Shown piece after piece: positions 18,293 to 28,001 of a DNA stretch of 64,000 nt. The position numbers and the translations under genes were made by a program. The stretch is from Shewanella sp. OPT22 (GTDB lineage: Bacteria > Pseudomonadota > Gammaproteobacteria > Enterobacterales > Shewanellaceae). A model generated the notes under the pieces. It saw only the letters and a program-made list of their open reading frames with translations, searched no databases and had not been told where the DNA came from. The DNA lies in assembly GCF_004168585.1 (NCBI RefSeq), contig NZ_PGVH01000018.1, positions 71,223-135,222 of the forward strand, read 5' to 3'. How positions within the stretch are numbered: position 1 is the first letter of the stretch; each line of letters begins with the position of its first letter.

Positions 18293-21200
18293 GTGGCAGT
18301 TCCGGGTGATTCACTTCCTCTGCTTTCAAAAATTTATGACCCAAATAGCATAGAGAACACTTTTAAAGCAGGATTGTGCGTTGTAAAAATTTCACAGCAC
18401 TATAGAAGTAACAGTCCCTCTAGTGTATCTCCAGAAAAGCTTTATTTGAAAAGTGGAAAAGAGTATGAAGTAGTTGTAGAAGGCGACCGGTTTGGTGTTA
18501 AAGACCTATTCCATAAAGGTGAGACATGGTTTTTTGGGGATGATAGTAAGACTTCAAACGATGAGCAGAAAGAAGCTATTGAAACCATGTTAAAAATTGT
18601 TTTAGGGGAAGGTGGTGTTCCTAGTAAATTTACAGCAAAACATTTAAGTAAAACACCAGCAGCACAGGCTTCAAGTCTTTTTCTTAGCATGGCGCAAAAC
18701 AGTGCAGGGCAGAAACCTTCAGAAACATTATCACAAATGAGTCAGGCTTTCGTTGAGGATTTACTAAAGGATGCGACACCAGACACGATTATGAAGGTTG
18801 TGCCTCGATTAAGCGAATGTCAGCTATTCAAGGTTTCATCAACGATTAAAAATGATCAGATTGTACAGTTTGCTAAATGTATGACTGCAAGTCAGTTGAA
18901 AGCAATGCTCATTTCAGAAAGCTCGCATCACAGATTTGGAACCGTCATGAGATGTGCAAACCCTCGAACATTAGGGGAAGCATTCTCACAAATTGAGATC
19001 AAGGAACAAGCATGTAATTGTTTTAAAAAGTTACCCTATGACAATATTAAACTTAAACTACTCAGAAGTGAGTTAAACCTTTCTCCTGAAGGTGTCCATT
19101 CGTTTATTGTCAATATTGCAGGCGAGATTGTTGGGTCAGGCCTTCTCGCTGAGTTTAGTATGGAAGAATCAGTAAATTTCTATAATGTACTTGCCTCGAA
19201 AGGGACTGCGGTAGAGGTGCGCTTGTTGCCCCAAATTTTTGAATTTATAGGTAGTAATCCTAATTTGTCAGTAGATTCAAAAGTCCAATTTGTTATGGCT
19301 CTTTCACCTAACAGTATTGCTGTAAGTGGCGAGAGTGCGGCCAAATTGATGTGCAAAGATGATGTAAGAGTACAAATTTTGAGGGAGAAACCTGCAAAAG
19401 ATATTGCTAATCGACTAGCAAAGTTACCTGAAGATCAAATACATGCTTTTTGTAAGGGTGAACAGTCTGATGGATTAGATAAGAAAAGAGCGGATTGTTT
19501 AATACGGTTCAAACAAGGCGTAAAAGTTTTAGCTGAAAACTATTGCGATGATAGTTCACGATGGCAGCATGCTACAGCTAATTTGAGTAATGACGATCAC
19601 TTTAGGCTTGCAAGCATGGTCAATCACGACACTGTTCCTTTTGGTCACTTTTTGGAAAATAAAAGTGCAAAACAGCGAGCAGAAGGATTATCAGTTGTGG
19701 CCAGAGAGTTCCCTGTAAACACTAACAAGTTGATGAGAGCTATGCATAGCAGTGGCGATTGGGCTGACATAAAAGCTGAATTGCTAAAACTACCTGCGTC
19801 AGGTTTAGCGTTAGTTGTATCAACAGCTCTGGGTGCAAAAGATGGGCTCTGGTTGGTAGCTGACATTGAAGCAAAACCTTTGGCAGCACTCCTTAAAGAG
19901 ATAAAAGAAAAAGACTCTAAATACGCTAAAGAAATGGCTAAATCAATTGCTATAAGGCCAGATCAAGTAAGTAAATTAGCGGCTTGTGAGCCTAGTCTTG
20001 TACAAGAAGTGTTTGCAGAGTTAAATAGTGGCGAACGTACTCAATTTTTAGAAAGTTTAGTTGGTAAAAATATTGCAACTAATTCCTTCGGCATACCAAT
20101 ATCACCAGAACAAGCAGAGAAGTTAGCTCCTTTTTTAGGTAGAAAAGGAGCTTTGTATGACTGTTGGGCAAAACTTACACCTAAGCAGCAACAAGAGGCT
20201 GTACCGCTGTGTAGCGCAGAGGCATTAGCAGAATTAACACCAAGCCTAAATTCCAGTTTAAACCTTGAGGAATTAGCTATAGTCCTTAAAGTCTTAGATG
20301 ATAATCATTCAAAGCACTTTTCAGTAGTATGCAGTAAGTTAACAGGCCAGCAGTTTATAGGGCTGAATCTCCAGCTAAGTATGAATCTCAAAGCAAAAAT
20401 GATGCTCGCAACACTCGAACACACTAAGCAATATAGTCAATTCAATGCTGCTCTAGTTCATCAAGTCTATAAAACTAAAGAGGTCATTCAGCATCTAAAA
20501 GAACCTGCTCTAAGTAAAATGGTCGGTTTGTTAGAGGCACACTATCCTAATGAGCTCAAGCAGATTATCTCTAAGGCAGAAAATGCTGATTTCTTAACTA
20601 ACCTACCCAGCGCTAAACTGTTGAATTTGCTGATGTCAGTTGGGAGTTCTGATGCAAGAAGGCTTATTGACAATACAGATTTAAGTAAGCTTCATGGATC
20701 ATTAGCTAAAGATAAAGCCAGTGGCAGAGCTGTATTTGGGTTGTTAAGTGCTGAGAAAAAAGCGGTGTTAATTAGAAAAATGGATGGAGATAATGAGCTT
20801 ATTCAATCAATGTTGGCAGGTCAACAGATTGTGCACCTTGTAGAATTGTTTGCTATGTACCCTGAAACCGAAAGTGGTTATGCATCCTTATCTAAACTAT
20901 GTTTCGCAATTCCTAGTGAGCAAGTTATTCAAGTTTTAGAGCAGTCAAAGAGAATGAATTTAATCGAAGATTCATGGCGGCTTGTGAGAGAAGTGGAGCC
21001 AGATAAATTCTTATTACACCCAATAGATATTTTACATTTCAAATTACAGGATATGAAACGAGATGTAAGCGGAAATAAGTATTCCGAAGATCAATTAATC
21101 ACTGATGACTTAATGCAGGCTTTATTTACGGATGGCAAATGTTTTACTAAAGAAGTTTTGGATTTAATGCCACAGAAAATGTTTGTTACAGCTGTTCAAA

Positions 21201-21829
21201 TGAACGCTGAAAGTGATTGGTGCAAACACTATTTGAGTCAAGAAGAAATGACAGCAGATAAGTTTGAAGAGTTATGTGCTAAGTTTCAACAGTCTGATTC
21301 ATATCTAGTGAATACACTATATAGGATAAGAGGAATACCTGAACCTGATCATGATCTTGAGCTAGCTATGAATGCATCATTATCGGCGCCACAGTCAGCT
21401 AGCTCAAATACAGAGGAAGGAATTGTTGGCGAAGAAGTTGAACAAATTGTAAATGCTTCTTCTTATATTGAGAATGGACAAATTAATGAGGCAGCCGTTA
21501 TATTTAAGCGTGCTTCAACTGCTGTTAGAGCGCTTATTTTAAGTGAGCTAAAAGCTAGAGATGGAAAAATCTGTAGACCTGGAATTGCTAAAGATTTATT
21601 AGCAAAAGTTAGCAATCAAGAAAAGATTTTGGCTTTAAGGTTAGTGAAAGATAATCATATGAAACTGGAAGATGAGTCAGATATGTATAGCTTAAACCAA
21701 ATGTTATTCGCTATTGATGAAGATGATGTAACAGTTGCTCTTTGGAAAGAGGCTTTTGAAATTTTAGGTGTAGGGCAAAGAGTATTTGTCGATAAGGGCG
21801 AAGACTTAGTTAATTTAGTTTACAGTTAA
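18293..21829 (+). CDS. Large helical-repeat protein, OTU-less paralogue of the preceding gene
   Basis: 1,178 residues. The GTG at 18293 is supported by GGAGAA at good spacing and by the match of its N terminus to the sister proteins. The module at about 33-115 contains ETWFFGDD and ends in GGVPSKFTAKHL, parallel to AGIRPEFTAFNL in the OTU protein. The rest is helical repeats. The C-terminal third aligns in order with the OTU protein: RAVFGLLSAEKKAVLI against NLFALLHAPKKREVLI, and DWCKHY against PWCKSY. It stops before the catalytic domain. No enzymatic motif, signal peptide or membrane segment was found. I saw no OTU remnant in the 21830-22116 gap, so loss or later gain of the domain cannot be told apart here. 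Confidence 0.82.
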   Translation: MAVPGDSLPLLSKIYDPNSIENTFKAGLCVVKISQHYRSNSPSSVSPEKLYLKSGKEYEVVVEGDRFGVKDLFHKGETWFFGDDSKTSNDEQKEAIETMLKIVLGEGGVPSKFTAKHLSKTPAAQASSLFLSMAQNSAGQKPSETLSQMSQAFVEDLLKDATPDTIMKVVPRLSECQLFKVSSTIKNDQIVQFAKCMTASQLKAMLISESSHHRFGTVMRCANPRTLGEAFSQIEIKEQACNCFKKLPYDNIKLKLLRSELNLSPEGVHSFIVNIAGEIVGSGLLAEFSMEESVNFYNVLASKGTAVEVRLLPQIFEFIGSNPNLSVDSKVQFVMALSPNSIAVSGESAAKLMCKDDVRVQILREKPAKDIANRLAKLPEDQIHAFCKGEQSDGLDKKRADCLIRFKQGVKVLAENYCDDSSRWQHATANLSNDDHFRLASMVNHDTVPFGHFLENKSAKQRAEGLSVVAREFPVNTNKLMRAMHSSGDWADIKAELLKLPASGLALVVSTALGAKDGLWLVADIEAKPLAALLKEIKEKDSKYAKEMAKSIAIRPDQVSKLAACEPSLVQEVFAELNSGERTQFLESLVGKNIATNSFGIPISPEQAEKLAPFLGRKGALYDCWAKLTPKQQQEAVPLCSAEALAELTPSLNSSLNLEELAIVLKVLDDNHSKHFSVVCSKLTGQQFIGLNLQLSMNLKAKMMLATLEHTKQYSQFNAALVHQVYKTKEVIQHLKEPALSKMVGLLEAHYPNELKQIISKAENADFLTNLPSAKLLNLLMSVGSSDARRLIDNTDLSKLHGSLAKDKASGRAVFGLLSAEKKAVLIRKMDGDNELIQSMLAGQQIVHLVELFAMYPETESGYASLSKLCFAIPSEQVIQVLEQSKRMNLIEDSWRLVREVEPDKFLLHPIDILHFKLQDMKRDVSGNKYSEDQLITDDLMQALFTDGKCFTKEVLDLMPQKMFVTAVQMNAESDWCKHYLSQEEMTADKFEELCAKFQQSDSYLVNTLYRIRGIPEPDHDLELAMNASLSAPQSASSNTEEGIVGEEVEQIVNASSYIENGQINEAAVIFKRASTAVRALILSELKARDGKICRPGIAKDLLAKVSNQEKILALRLVKDNHMKLEDESDMYSLNQMLFAIDEDDVTVALWKEAFEILGVGQRVFVDKGEDLVNLVYS

Positions 21830-22116
21830 ATTTCCATGAGGTAGGGATGAGAGCTAAATAATATTTTTCGAAATATTTATAGAAGCTGTTCTCACTTTAT
21901 GAATGTTTATACAGAAGCTTAAGTTTTAGTTTTTGAGTTAAATACATATAACACATAGAAGTTAGGTGTTAATTAGTTGTCAACACTTTTTATAAGCGTA
22001 TATAGCCAGTATTTGTTAATGATTATCACCTTCTTGTAATGCATTACCTAAAAGAAATATAGAAGTTCGTTTATTTTTTATATATACAGAAGCTTTTTTA
22101 ACCAGTAGGGGTGTTA

Positions 22117-25100
22117 ATGGCAAGTTGTACAGATTGTGAACTAACAATTTCTTCTCTCGCTGGCCTTTTTGGTCGTCGTGATCCTTTAAACCGTACGAAT
22201 TATATAAAAGCTAAAGTGAGCTTCCCTGAGCATGGAAGCAGATGGTATGAGTTTAAAATAGACGAAAAAGGCATTGCCATTAAAGTAGATAAATTTTTTT
22301 CTAACACTATGCACCTTGGTGATAAGGCGCTTAAGGAATTCCCTAGCGATCATGAATGTCTAAAAGAATTGTTAGCCTGTAAAGATTTAAATTCAGAGTT
22401 AGCCACTTCATCTCTCATCGCCGTAAAAAATAAAGATTTTCTTAGTGTTTATAAACAAATTAGAGCTAAATCCCCCGAAAGAGCTAGATTCTTGTTGCAA
22501 CAAATGGGGGAAAGCCGGCTGCTCAATTTACTCGAGTTTTCAACCCCTGAGAACTTTGCCTTTTACATACAAGAGTTGCTTTATTCTATTCGTGAAAATC
22601 TAAACGCTTATCCGCAAGATATGCAAGTCAGCGGCTCAAATGAAACTGATTGCCTGAATGAAATAACCAATGTAACTCAATTGATAGAAAAGTTATTAAA
22701 TGACTACCCAAAAATGTGGACGCTTGTTAGTGAACACTCAAAAGACAAAGGTGAGTTATTTAACCAGATTGAATGCCTTGCGCTGAAAACTCAAGCGTTA
22801 CTCCTTCAAAATACATCGGTATCAGTTATTGGTGAAATGTGTAGTTCTATACCCGATAGAGCTTATGATATTCTACAACTAGCTGCTCCTGAAACTGAAT
22901 TTGAGGAATTCGAGGAGTTGTCCGACGGTATTGATTTTGACGTTGATATGGACCCAACGCGAGAAGCCGTTGAAGACGATGTCACTTCTTTGAAAGTGTT
23001 TTCATCGTCAACCCCGTCAGTTGGTACTCCCAAAGAGAAGAAAATTCTGAGTCTTGGAGAAGATCTCCGTCGAAGGGAAATTCTATCTAAGTGTTCGAGT
23101 AAAGCTACTGCAAGCATTTTATTAGCCTATTTTAGAAGCGAAAAAGAAACCGTAGAAAAGCTATTATTTGACAGACCTGATTTTGGTCAAGTATTTGATG
23201 AAATGTTCTCAATAGCGCCCGATGAAGACAAAAAAGTATTATTTGATTTATTTAAAAGAGGGTGTGTTGAAGGTGCTAAAGAATGTGATGTCGTTTATTT
23301 TGAATTTCCAATATATATATCGGCAAAAATTTTATTGTCATATCTAAAAATAGATCACAAAGCTGTTGAAAACTTTTTACTTACCCGAGAGGATTTTCAG
23401 CAGTTATTTTATGAACTTATTTCAATAACGACAGAAAATGAAGATAATTTGCTATTTGGTCTACTAAAAAAAGCATTGGCCGAAAATACAGGAAAGGCAA
23501 AAAGAGTTTTAAATGAGCTCCAACAAGATAGAAACAAGACGTTACTGATCAGTATGCTTAAGTGTTCAACTAAAAAGGAACTTGTTCAGCTATTTGGGCT
23601 TTGTAATCGATTGAGTACCTCAAAAGGCATTGAGGAGAAGACTAATACTCTTCGTACCGTTCAGAATATTGACCATAAGTTTAATGGTAGTTTTATTAAT
23701 TTTATCATGGAGCATATACACCCCAATGATGTCGACTTACTTTTAGACTTATTGGGATACGATAAAACTGTTGAACTAGGTGAACAACAGGATGTGATTA
23801 AAGGCATTAAATTTTTATTCTATGGCTTGCAGCAAGGCACTCGCATTGAGCTTCTTGAACGCTTGGGGTGCGAAGGTTTTTTTGAGTTAATTGATATTGA
23901 AAATTATAGTGACTATTACATCCTATTACTGCTAACTTCATCCCTGTCTGCAACCATTTTGGAGGATGAACGGGCTGACCTAGAACAAATTAAGAAGCTT
24001 ATAGCTGTATACAAGATGAACCCTAAGTTTCAAGATATTTTAAATCGGATGGATAAGTCCAAGCTTACTCAATTATTAACTCCCTTAGATGATGCTCATA
24101 ACTTACAATGCTTCTTAAAGTTAGAAATTGCGACTCAGCAAGAAATTCTTTCTTTGATTGATCAAAACTCTCTCATTGAGCTTTCAGAATATTTACTTCA
24201 AGAGCAGCAACACTATGAGCTTGCTCAGTTGCTTGATGTGATCGATATGGAAACTTGCATAGCCTTTTTTAAGAAAAATAATAATGAAAAAGAACTTGTT
24301 CAAATTCTGAAAAAAATTAAATCAGAAAGGACTATTAAAATCATATCTACTTTGATGAAAGATGAAGCTAGATCAGCTGAAAGTAGCAAACATAAGTGGA
24401 CTATCGCTATTTCTGAAATGGATTTAGAGTTTTTATCGAGGATTACTTTCAAGTTAAAAATTAAGAGTGCAGCAAGGCTTTGCTATTATATGAAGCCAGA
24501 AAAACAAGCCGACTTAATTGTTCGCTTAGGAGAAGCCGAGCCAGACAATGCAGTCAAATTATGGCATTTATTGCGAGAACATTGCTACGACTTCACTCCT
24601 ATTTTGATAAATAAATATTTCTTCCAAATTAGTAAATTGCTGGCCGCTATGGAAGTAAAGGATACTTTGGAACTCTGTAAAAATGAGCATATAGATCATT
24701 TGTCATTACTTCTGCCAATTTTGGAGGCCAGTAAACAAAATGAGCTATTTGTTTCCATGCTAATGGACTCTCCGAAAGAGAACGCTGAAAAGTTTTTGGG
24801 TGTAATTCAGTATGCTAAAGTGATCGAGGTACTTAGCCAGTTAGAGCCAGAACCACTTAAAAGCTGCGTGAAGGAACTACTGACTAATCATTACTTTTTT
24901 GTGGAATTCATGATGAAAGAGCCAACGTCATTTGCTTTAATGGCTAAGCTACCTGAAGATTTATCTCCAGTGATGACTTACTACTGCAAAGTCTCCCTAA
25001 AAGTAGAGCAATTTCAGGCCCTAAATTTCGAAGAACAGCTGAAACTTATAAGTTGTGGTAACTCACGTCTTGGACAAGAATGGTTAAATTATTTACCTTC

Positions 25101-25617
25101 TGAAAGCAGAGTAGACATACTGCGAACACTCGTACAGCACAAACAAGCTGCAGTACTAAAAGGAATCATGTCTGAATCTATTCATTATTCAGTGGTTAAG
25201 TATATAAATGAACTTGAAGGTGACGAGTATACAGTGAGTTGTATCTGTCGTTGCTCTCCAATAGAAAAGGCAATTTTGGCTTTAAAAAAAGCGAAAATAG
25301 ATTTCCCGAAAATAAAGGAAGAAATGCTTAAACGATTAATTAAAACAGAGGTTGAGAGAGCGAGCACTCAAGACTCAGCCCCGGTATCTGAGTACTATCA
25401 CGGGATAATTGATACAGATAAACTCCAAAATGTTGTAAAAGAATTAAAGTTGGAATTGGACGAAGCAGCCAGTGAAGCAATGTTATTTTTGCTAAAACAG
25501 CCGCTAGATATTCAGAAGAGAATTATTGGTTTGCTTTATACCCAAAATAAATCAACTCTAGAGTCTATATATAAAGCAGCAAACTCATTGCCCGCAGAAG
25601 TAGCGACACAAGCGTAG
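22117..25617 (+). CDS. Large helical-repeat protein, third paralogue
   Basis: 1,166 residues from the ATG at 22117, which follows AGGGG by five bases; a GTG six bases earlier would overlap that ribosome site. The N-terminal module (about 23-110) has the strand pattern YEFKIDEKGIAIKVDKFF, comparable with its neighbours. An acidic linker (about 265-300) separates it from helical repeats. Two adjacent units starting near residues 328 and 399 (SKATASILLAYF and SAKILLSYL, each followed by DF-QxxF/L) are a tandem duplication of about 71 residues. That is the same period as in the giant protein. It lacks the conserved element found upstream of its two neighbours, although TTGTTAATGATTATCA occurs in the leader. 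The 3' end overlaps the convergent lipoprotein gene by 82 bases. Function unknown. Confidence 0.82.
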   Translation: MASCTDCELTISSLAGLFGRRDPLNRTNYIKAKVSFPEHGSRWYEFKIDEKGIAIKVDKFFSNTMHLGDKALKEFPSDHECLKELLACKDLNSELATSSLIAVKNKDFLSVYKQIRAKSPERARFLLQQMGESRLLNLLEFSTPENFAFYIQELLYSIRENLNAYPQDMQVSGSNETDCLNEITNVTQLIEKLLNDYPKMWTLVSEHSKDKGELFNQIECLALKTQALLLQNTSVSVIGEMCSSIPDRAYDILQLAAPETEFEEFEELSDGIDFDVDMDPTREAVEDDVTSLKVFSSSTPSVGTPKEKKILSLGEDLRRREILSKCSSKATASILLAYFRSEKETVEKLLFDRPDFGQVFDEMFSIAPDEDKKVLFDLFKRGCVEGAKECDVVYFEFPIYISAKILLSYLKIDHKAVENFLLTREDFQQLFYELISITTENEDNLLFGLLKKALAENTGKAKRVLNELQQDRNKTLLISMLKCSTKKELVQLFGLCNRLSTSKGIEEKTNTLRTVQNIDHKFNGSFINFIMEHIHPNDVDLLLDLLGYDKTVELGEQQDVIKGIKFLFYGLQQGTRIELLERLGCEGFFELIDIENYSDYYILLLLTSSLSATILEDERADLEQIKKLIAVYKMNPKFQDILNRMDKSKLTQLLTPLDDAHNLQCFLKLEIATQQEILSLIDQNSLIELSEYLLQEQQHYELAQLLDVIDMETCIAFFKKNNNEKELVQILKKIKSERTIKIISTLMKDEARSAESSKHKWTIAISEMDLEFLSRITFKLKIKSAARLCYYMKPEKQADLIVRLGEAEPDNAVKLWHLLREHCYDFTPILINKYFFQISKLLAAMEVKDTLELCKNEHIDHLSLLLPILEASKQNELFVSMLMDSPKENAEKFLGVIQYAKVIEVLSQLEPEPLKSCVKELLTNHYFFVEFMMKEPTSFALMAKLPEDLSPVMTYYCKVSLKVEQFQALNFEEQLKLISCGNSRLGQEWLNYLPSESRVDILRTLVQHKQAAVLKGIMSESIHYSVVKYINELEGDEYTVSCICRCSPIEKAILALKKAKIDFPKIKEEMLKRLIKTEVERASTQDSAPVSEYYHGIIDTDKLQNVVKELKLELDEAASEAMLFLLKQPLDIQKRIIGLLYTQNKSTLESIYKAANSLPAEVATQA

Positions 25618-25952
25618 TGAGCAGCGTATTTAAAGCTAGTCTTTGATTCTATATTTATTGAATCGGTAATTGCTTGTACTTGCTGTTCACACTCTTTTCT
25701 TGCTTTGTCCTTTTTACTTTTGCAGGAATTCCCCTTCGTGCTTTCAATGAGCAATGCTGTTGATACATCTATTGCTGCATCAAGTTCACTGCAACCTTTG
25801 TTTTTAGTGCGTTCACTGCGAATGTCAGTAGGGATACGACCATCTTGGTCAGGTTCTGGTGCGGCTGAACAGGAATGCTTAGGAAGGTAGTTACTTGAGC
25901 AAGCAGAGATAAAAGAAAGTAGTCCGATAGTTATTATTCTTTTAATTAACAT
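25536..25952 (-). CDS. Small predicted lipoprotein
   Basis: 138 residues from the ATG at 25952, supported by AAAGGA five bases upstream. An ATG at 25979 lies inside a hairpin and adds nine residues before the signal sequence. The signal peptide ends in ISAC-SS, a good lipobox, so the protein is probably anchored to a membrane facing the periplasm. The mature part is Lys/Asp/Glu-rich with about seven cysteines, some perhaps disulfide-bonded. No family was recognised. Its last 27 codons overlap the 3' end of the convergent gene at 22117. A decayed copy occupies the equivalent position after the OTU gene, so it travels with the large repeat genes. Confidence 0.7.
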   Translation of the reverse strand: MLIKRIITIGLLSFISACSSNYLPKHSCSAAPEPDQDGRIPTDIRSERTKNKGCSELDAAIDVSTALLIESTKGNSCKSKKDKARKECEQQVQAITDSINIESKTSFKYAAHYACVATSAGNEFAALYIDSRVDLFWV

Positions 25953-25970
25953 AAAAATCCTTTTAAGAAT

Positions 25971-25999
25971 GAAACTCATAATTTGTAGTTATGAGTTTC
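25971..25999 (-). terminator. Hairpin between recD and the lipoprotein gene
   Basis: GAAACTCATAA and TTATGAGTTTC form a perfect 11-bp stem with a 7-base loop. It sits about 30 bases after the recD stop. The T-tract on the minus strand is short (ATTCTT), so termination may be partial and the lipoprotein gene may be read from recD. Confidence 0.5.
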
Positions 26000-26027
26000 A
26001 ATTTCAATATAAGTTCAACAGCTTACA

Positions 26028-28001
26028 TTACCATAACTTTTCTGCCAGTCCTGAAGCTCGCTTGGTAGGGTTGCCTGAACAGTGCTCGAATACTTGCCGA
26101 GTACCTAAGCATACAAAATGTGATTTAGCACGTGTAACTGCCGTGTAGAGCAATTCTTTAGTTAATAACTGCCACTGTGCTGGAGTTGGCTTTGGCTGCA
26201 TAACAAACGCCACACGATCAAATTCACTGCCTTGGCTTTTGTGCACTGTCATCGCAAAACAAGTTTCGTGAGTAGGTAAGCGAGCGGGAAGCACTTTTAA
26301 AACAGAACCATCCGCTTGAACAAAATGTGCCATTAAGCGATCAGGCTTGGCCGAGTCTTGTAAAATAATACCAATATCACCGTTAAATAAACCAAGGTTA
26401 TAGTCATTGGCTTGAATGATGATTGGGCGGCCTAAGTAAAATTCTTGTTTGGCATCGATTAACTTGCGTTTGGTGAGAATATCGGCAATTTGTTTATTGA
26501 TGCCCTCAACGCCGTAGTGACCTGAGCGTGTGGCGCAAAGCAAGCGATATTCGTTGAACTTGTCTATCACTTCAATGGCGGTTTGATCACCATCATTCAT
26601 GCCAACTGAATATGCGACGGATAATTGTTCGATCATTTGTAGGTATGGGCGATAATACTCGACAGACTGGTTGATCAAAGTGACTAAGCCAATATTTTCT
26701 TGTAGGTTTGCCGATATCACACCGTGTCCGAGCCAAGAAAGCTCATCATATTGTTTTTGCCAAATGCCCAAAATATCGTTAATTACGCCGTGATTTACCG
26801 CTTCAGCCAATTTGCCAATACCTGCATCGCCTTTAAACCGATGGCTGTGACGGAGCATACACAAGCTGTCACCGAAGCGAGAGTTTTCATCGATGAACTG
26901 TGATAAATCCGTTTGTGTCAGCTCAGATAGCACCTGGGCTTGCTGCTTTGAATAACGCATGCTCATTGGGTCGTTAGCAAAGTTTTCTTCTGCTAATCCT
27001 GCACATATGTCTGCAAGCACCGCACCTGCCTCGACTGAGGCCAGCTGATCTTGATCACCGAGCAAAATCAATCTGGCATTACTTGGCAGAGCAGACAACA
27101 CTTTGTGCATCATCGGCAAATCGACCATGGATGCTTCGTCAATAATCAATAAATCCAAGCGTAAAGGGTTATCTTTATTGTGGCGGAATGTATTTGAGTT
27201 AGGAATAACCCCCAGCAGACGATGAATGGTAGATGCATCCTCTGGGATACGATCAACAGCTGAAATATCGATGTCGTTTTGATACGGTAATAAATGATCG
27301 CGCAGGCGAACTTTTGAAGCTTTAATGGATTCAGTTAATCGCGCTGCCGCTTTGCCCGTAGGAGCCACGAGCTTGATGTTTAAATCATTATGAAGCTGCA
27401 TTACATACAAGAGTTTGGTCACGGTTGTCGTTTTACCCGTACCCGGACCACCTGTAATAACTGATAATTTACGTGTTAACGCCGTAGCTGCAGCTACTTT
27501 CTGCCAATCGACTTTGTCATCAAGTTTTGGGAAAACAATTTCTAACTCTTTAGCAATTTTCACGTTGTCCAATTCAAACTTGTTCTGTGAAAGCTTGGTG
27601 AGTGTGGCAGCGACTTGAAGTTCAAACTGATGGTAACGTTGCAAATATAAACGAGTGCCTTCAATGACAATTGGAGTGTGACAAGGCTGACCATCTTGAT
27701 ACAAACTGATGGCAGGGAAGTGGAGTAGTTCTTCAATCAGCTCAACATCGCTGCAATTCAAATTACAGAGTCTTGGTGACTCTTCCATTGGATTACCGTA
27801 GTCAAGATGATGTAAGGCTAAGCAACTGTGCTGATTAGATAATTGTTTACTCAAGAGTGCACAAATAAACAAAAACAACGGGGAGTCAATGTTGTGCATC
27901 CTTGCCATTTCTAACGCAAAATGTCTATCTAGCGGTGTGAGTGTGCCGTTATGTTCCCAAATTTTTAGAAGCTCTGTCATTGGCTTATTAGAATAAATCA
28001 T
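26028..28001 (-). CDS. recD: Exodeoxyribonuclease V alpha subunit RecD
   Basis: 657 residues. RecD is the 5'-3' helicase of the RecBCD complex, which processes double-strand breaks for RecA loading. The Walker A GGPGTGKTTT is near residue 185, DEASMVD is the Walker B, and LLGDQDQL, VHKSQGSEF and YTAVTRAK are superfamily 1 motifs. The start ATG overlaps the recB stop by four bases, so translation is coupled. Length is normal for the family. Confidence 0.96.
   Translation of the reverse strand: MIYSNKPMTELLKIWEHNGTLTPLDRHFALEMARMHNIDSPLFLFICALLSKQLSNQHSCLALHHLDYGNPMEESPRLCNLNCSDVELIEELLHFPAISLYQDGQPCHTPIVIEGTRLYLQRYHQFELQVAATLTKLSQNKFELDNVKIAKELEIVFPKLDDKVDWQKVAAATALTRKLSVITGGPGTGKTTTVTKLLYVMQLHNDLNIKLVAPTGKAAARLTESIKASKVRLRDHLLPYQNDIDISAVDRIPEDASTIHRLLGVIPNSNTFRHNKDNPLRLDLLIIDEASMVDLPMMHKVLSALPSNARLILLGDQDQLASVEAGAVLADICAGLAEENFANDPMSMRYSKQQAQVLSELTQTDLSQFIDENSRFGDSLCMLRHSHRFKGDAGIGKLAEAVNHGVINDILGIWQKQYDELSWLGHGVISANLQENIGLVTLINQSVEYYRPYLQMIEQLSVAYSVGMNDGDQTAIEVIDKFNEYRLLCATRSGHYGVEGINKQIADILTKRKLIDAKQEFYLGRPIIIQANDYNLGLFNGDIGIILQDSAKPDRLMAHFVQADGSVLKVLPARLPTHETCFAMTVHKSQGSEFDRVAFVMQPKPTPAQWQLLTKELLYTAVTRAKSHFVCLGTRQVFEHCSGNPTKRASGLAEKLW

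Noticed and set aside
13065..25617. CaaX boxes on the other large proteins
   Set aside because: C termini end in DEEV, LVYS, ATQA and EQFV; only the protein at 9978 has Cys at position -4.
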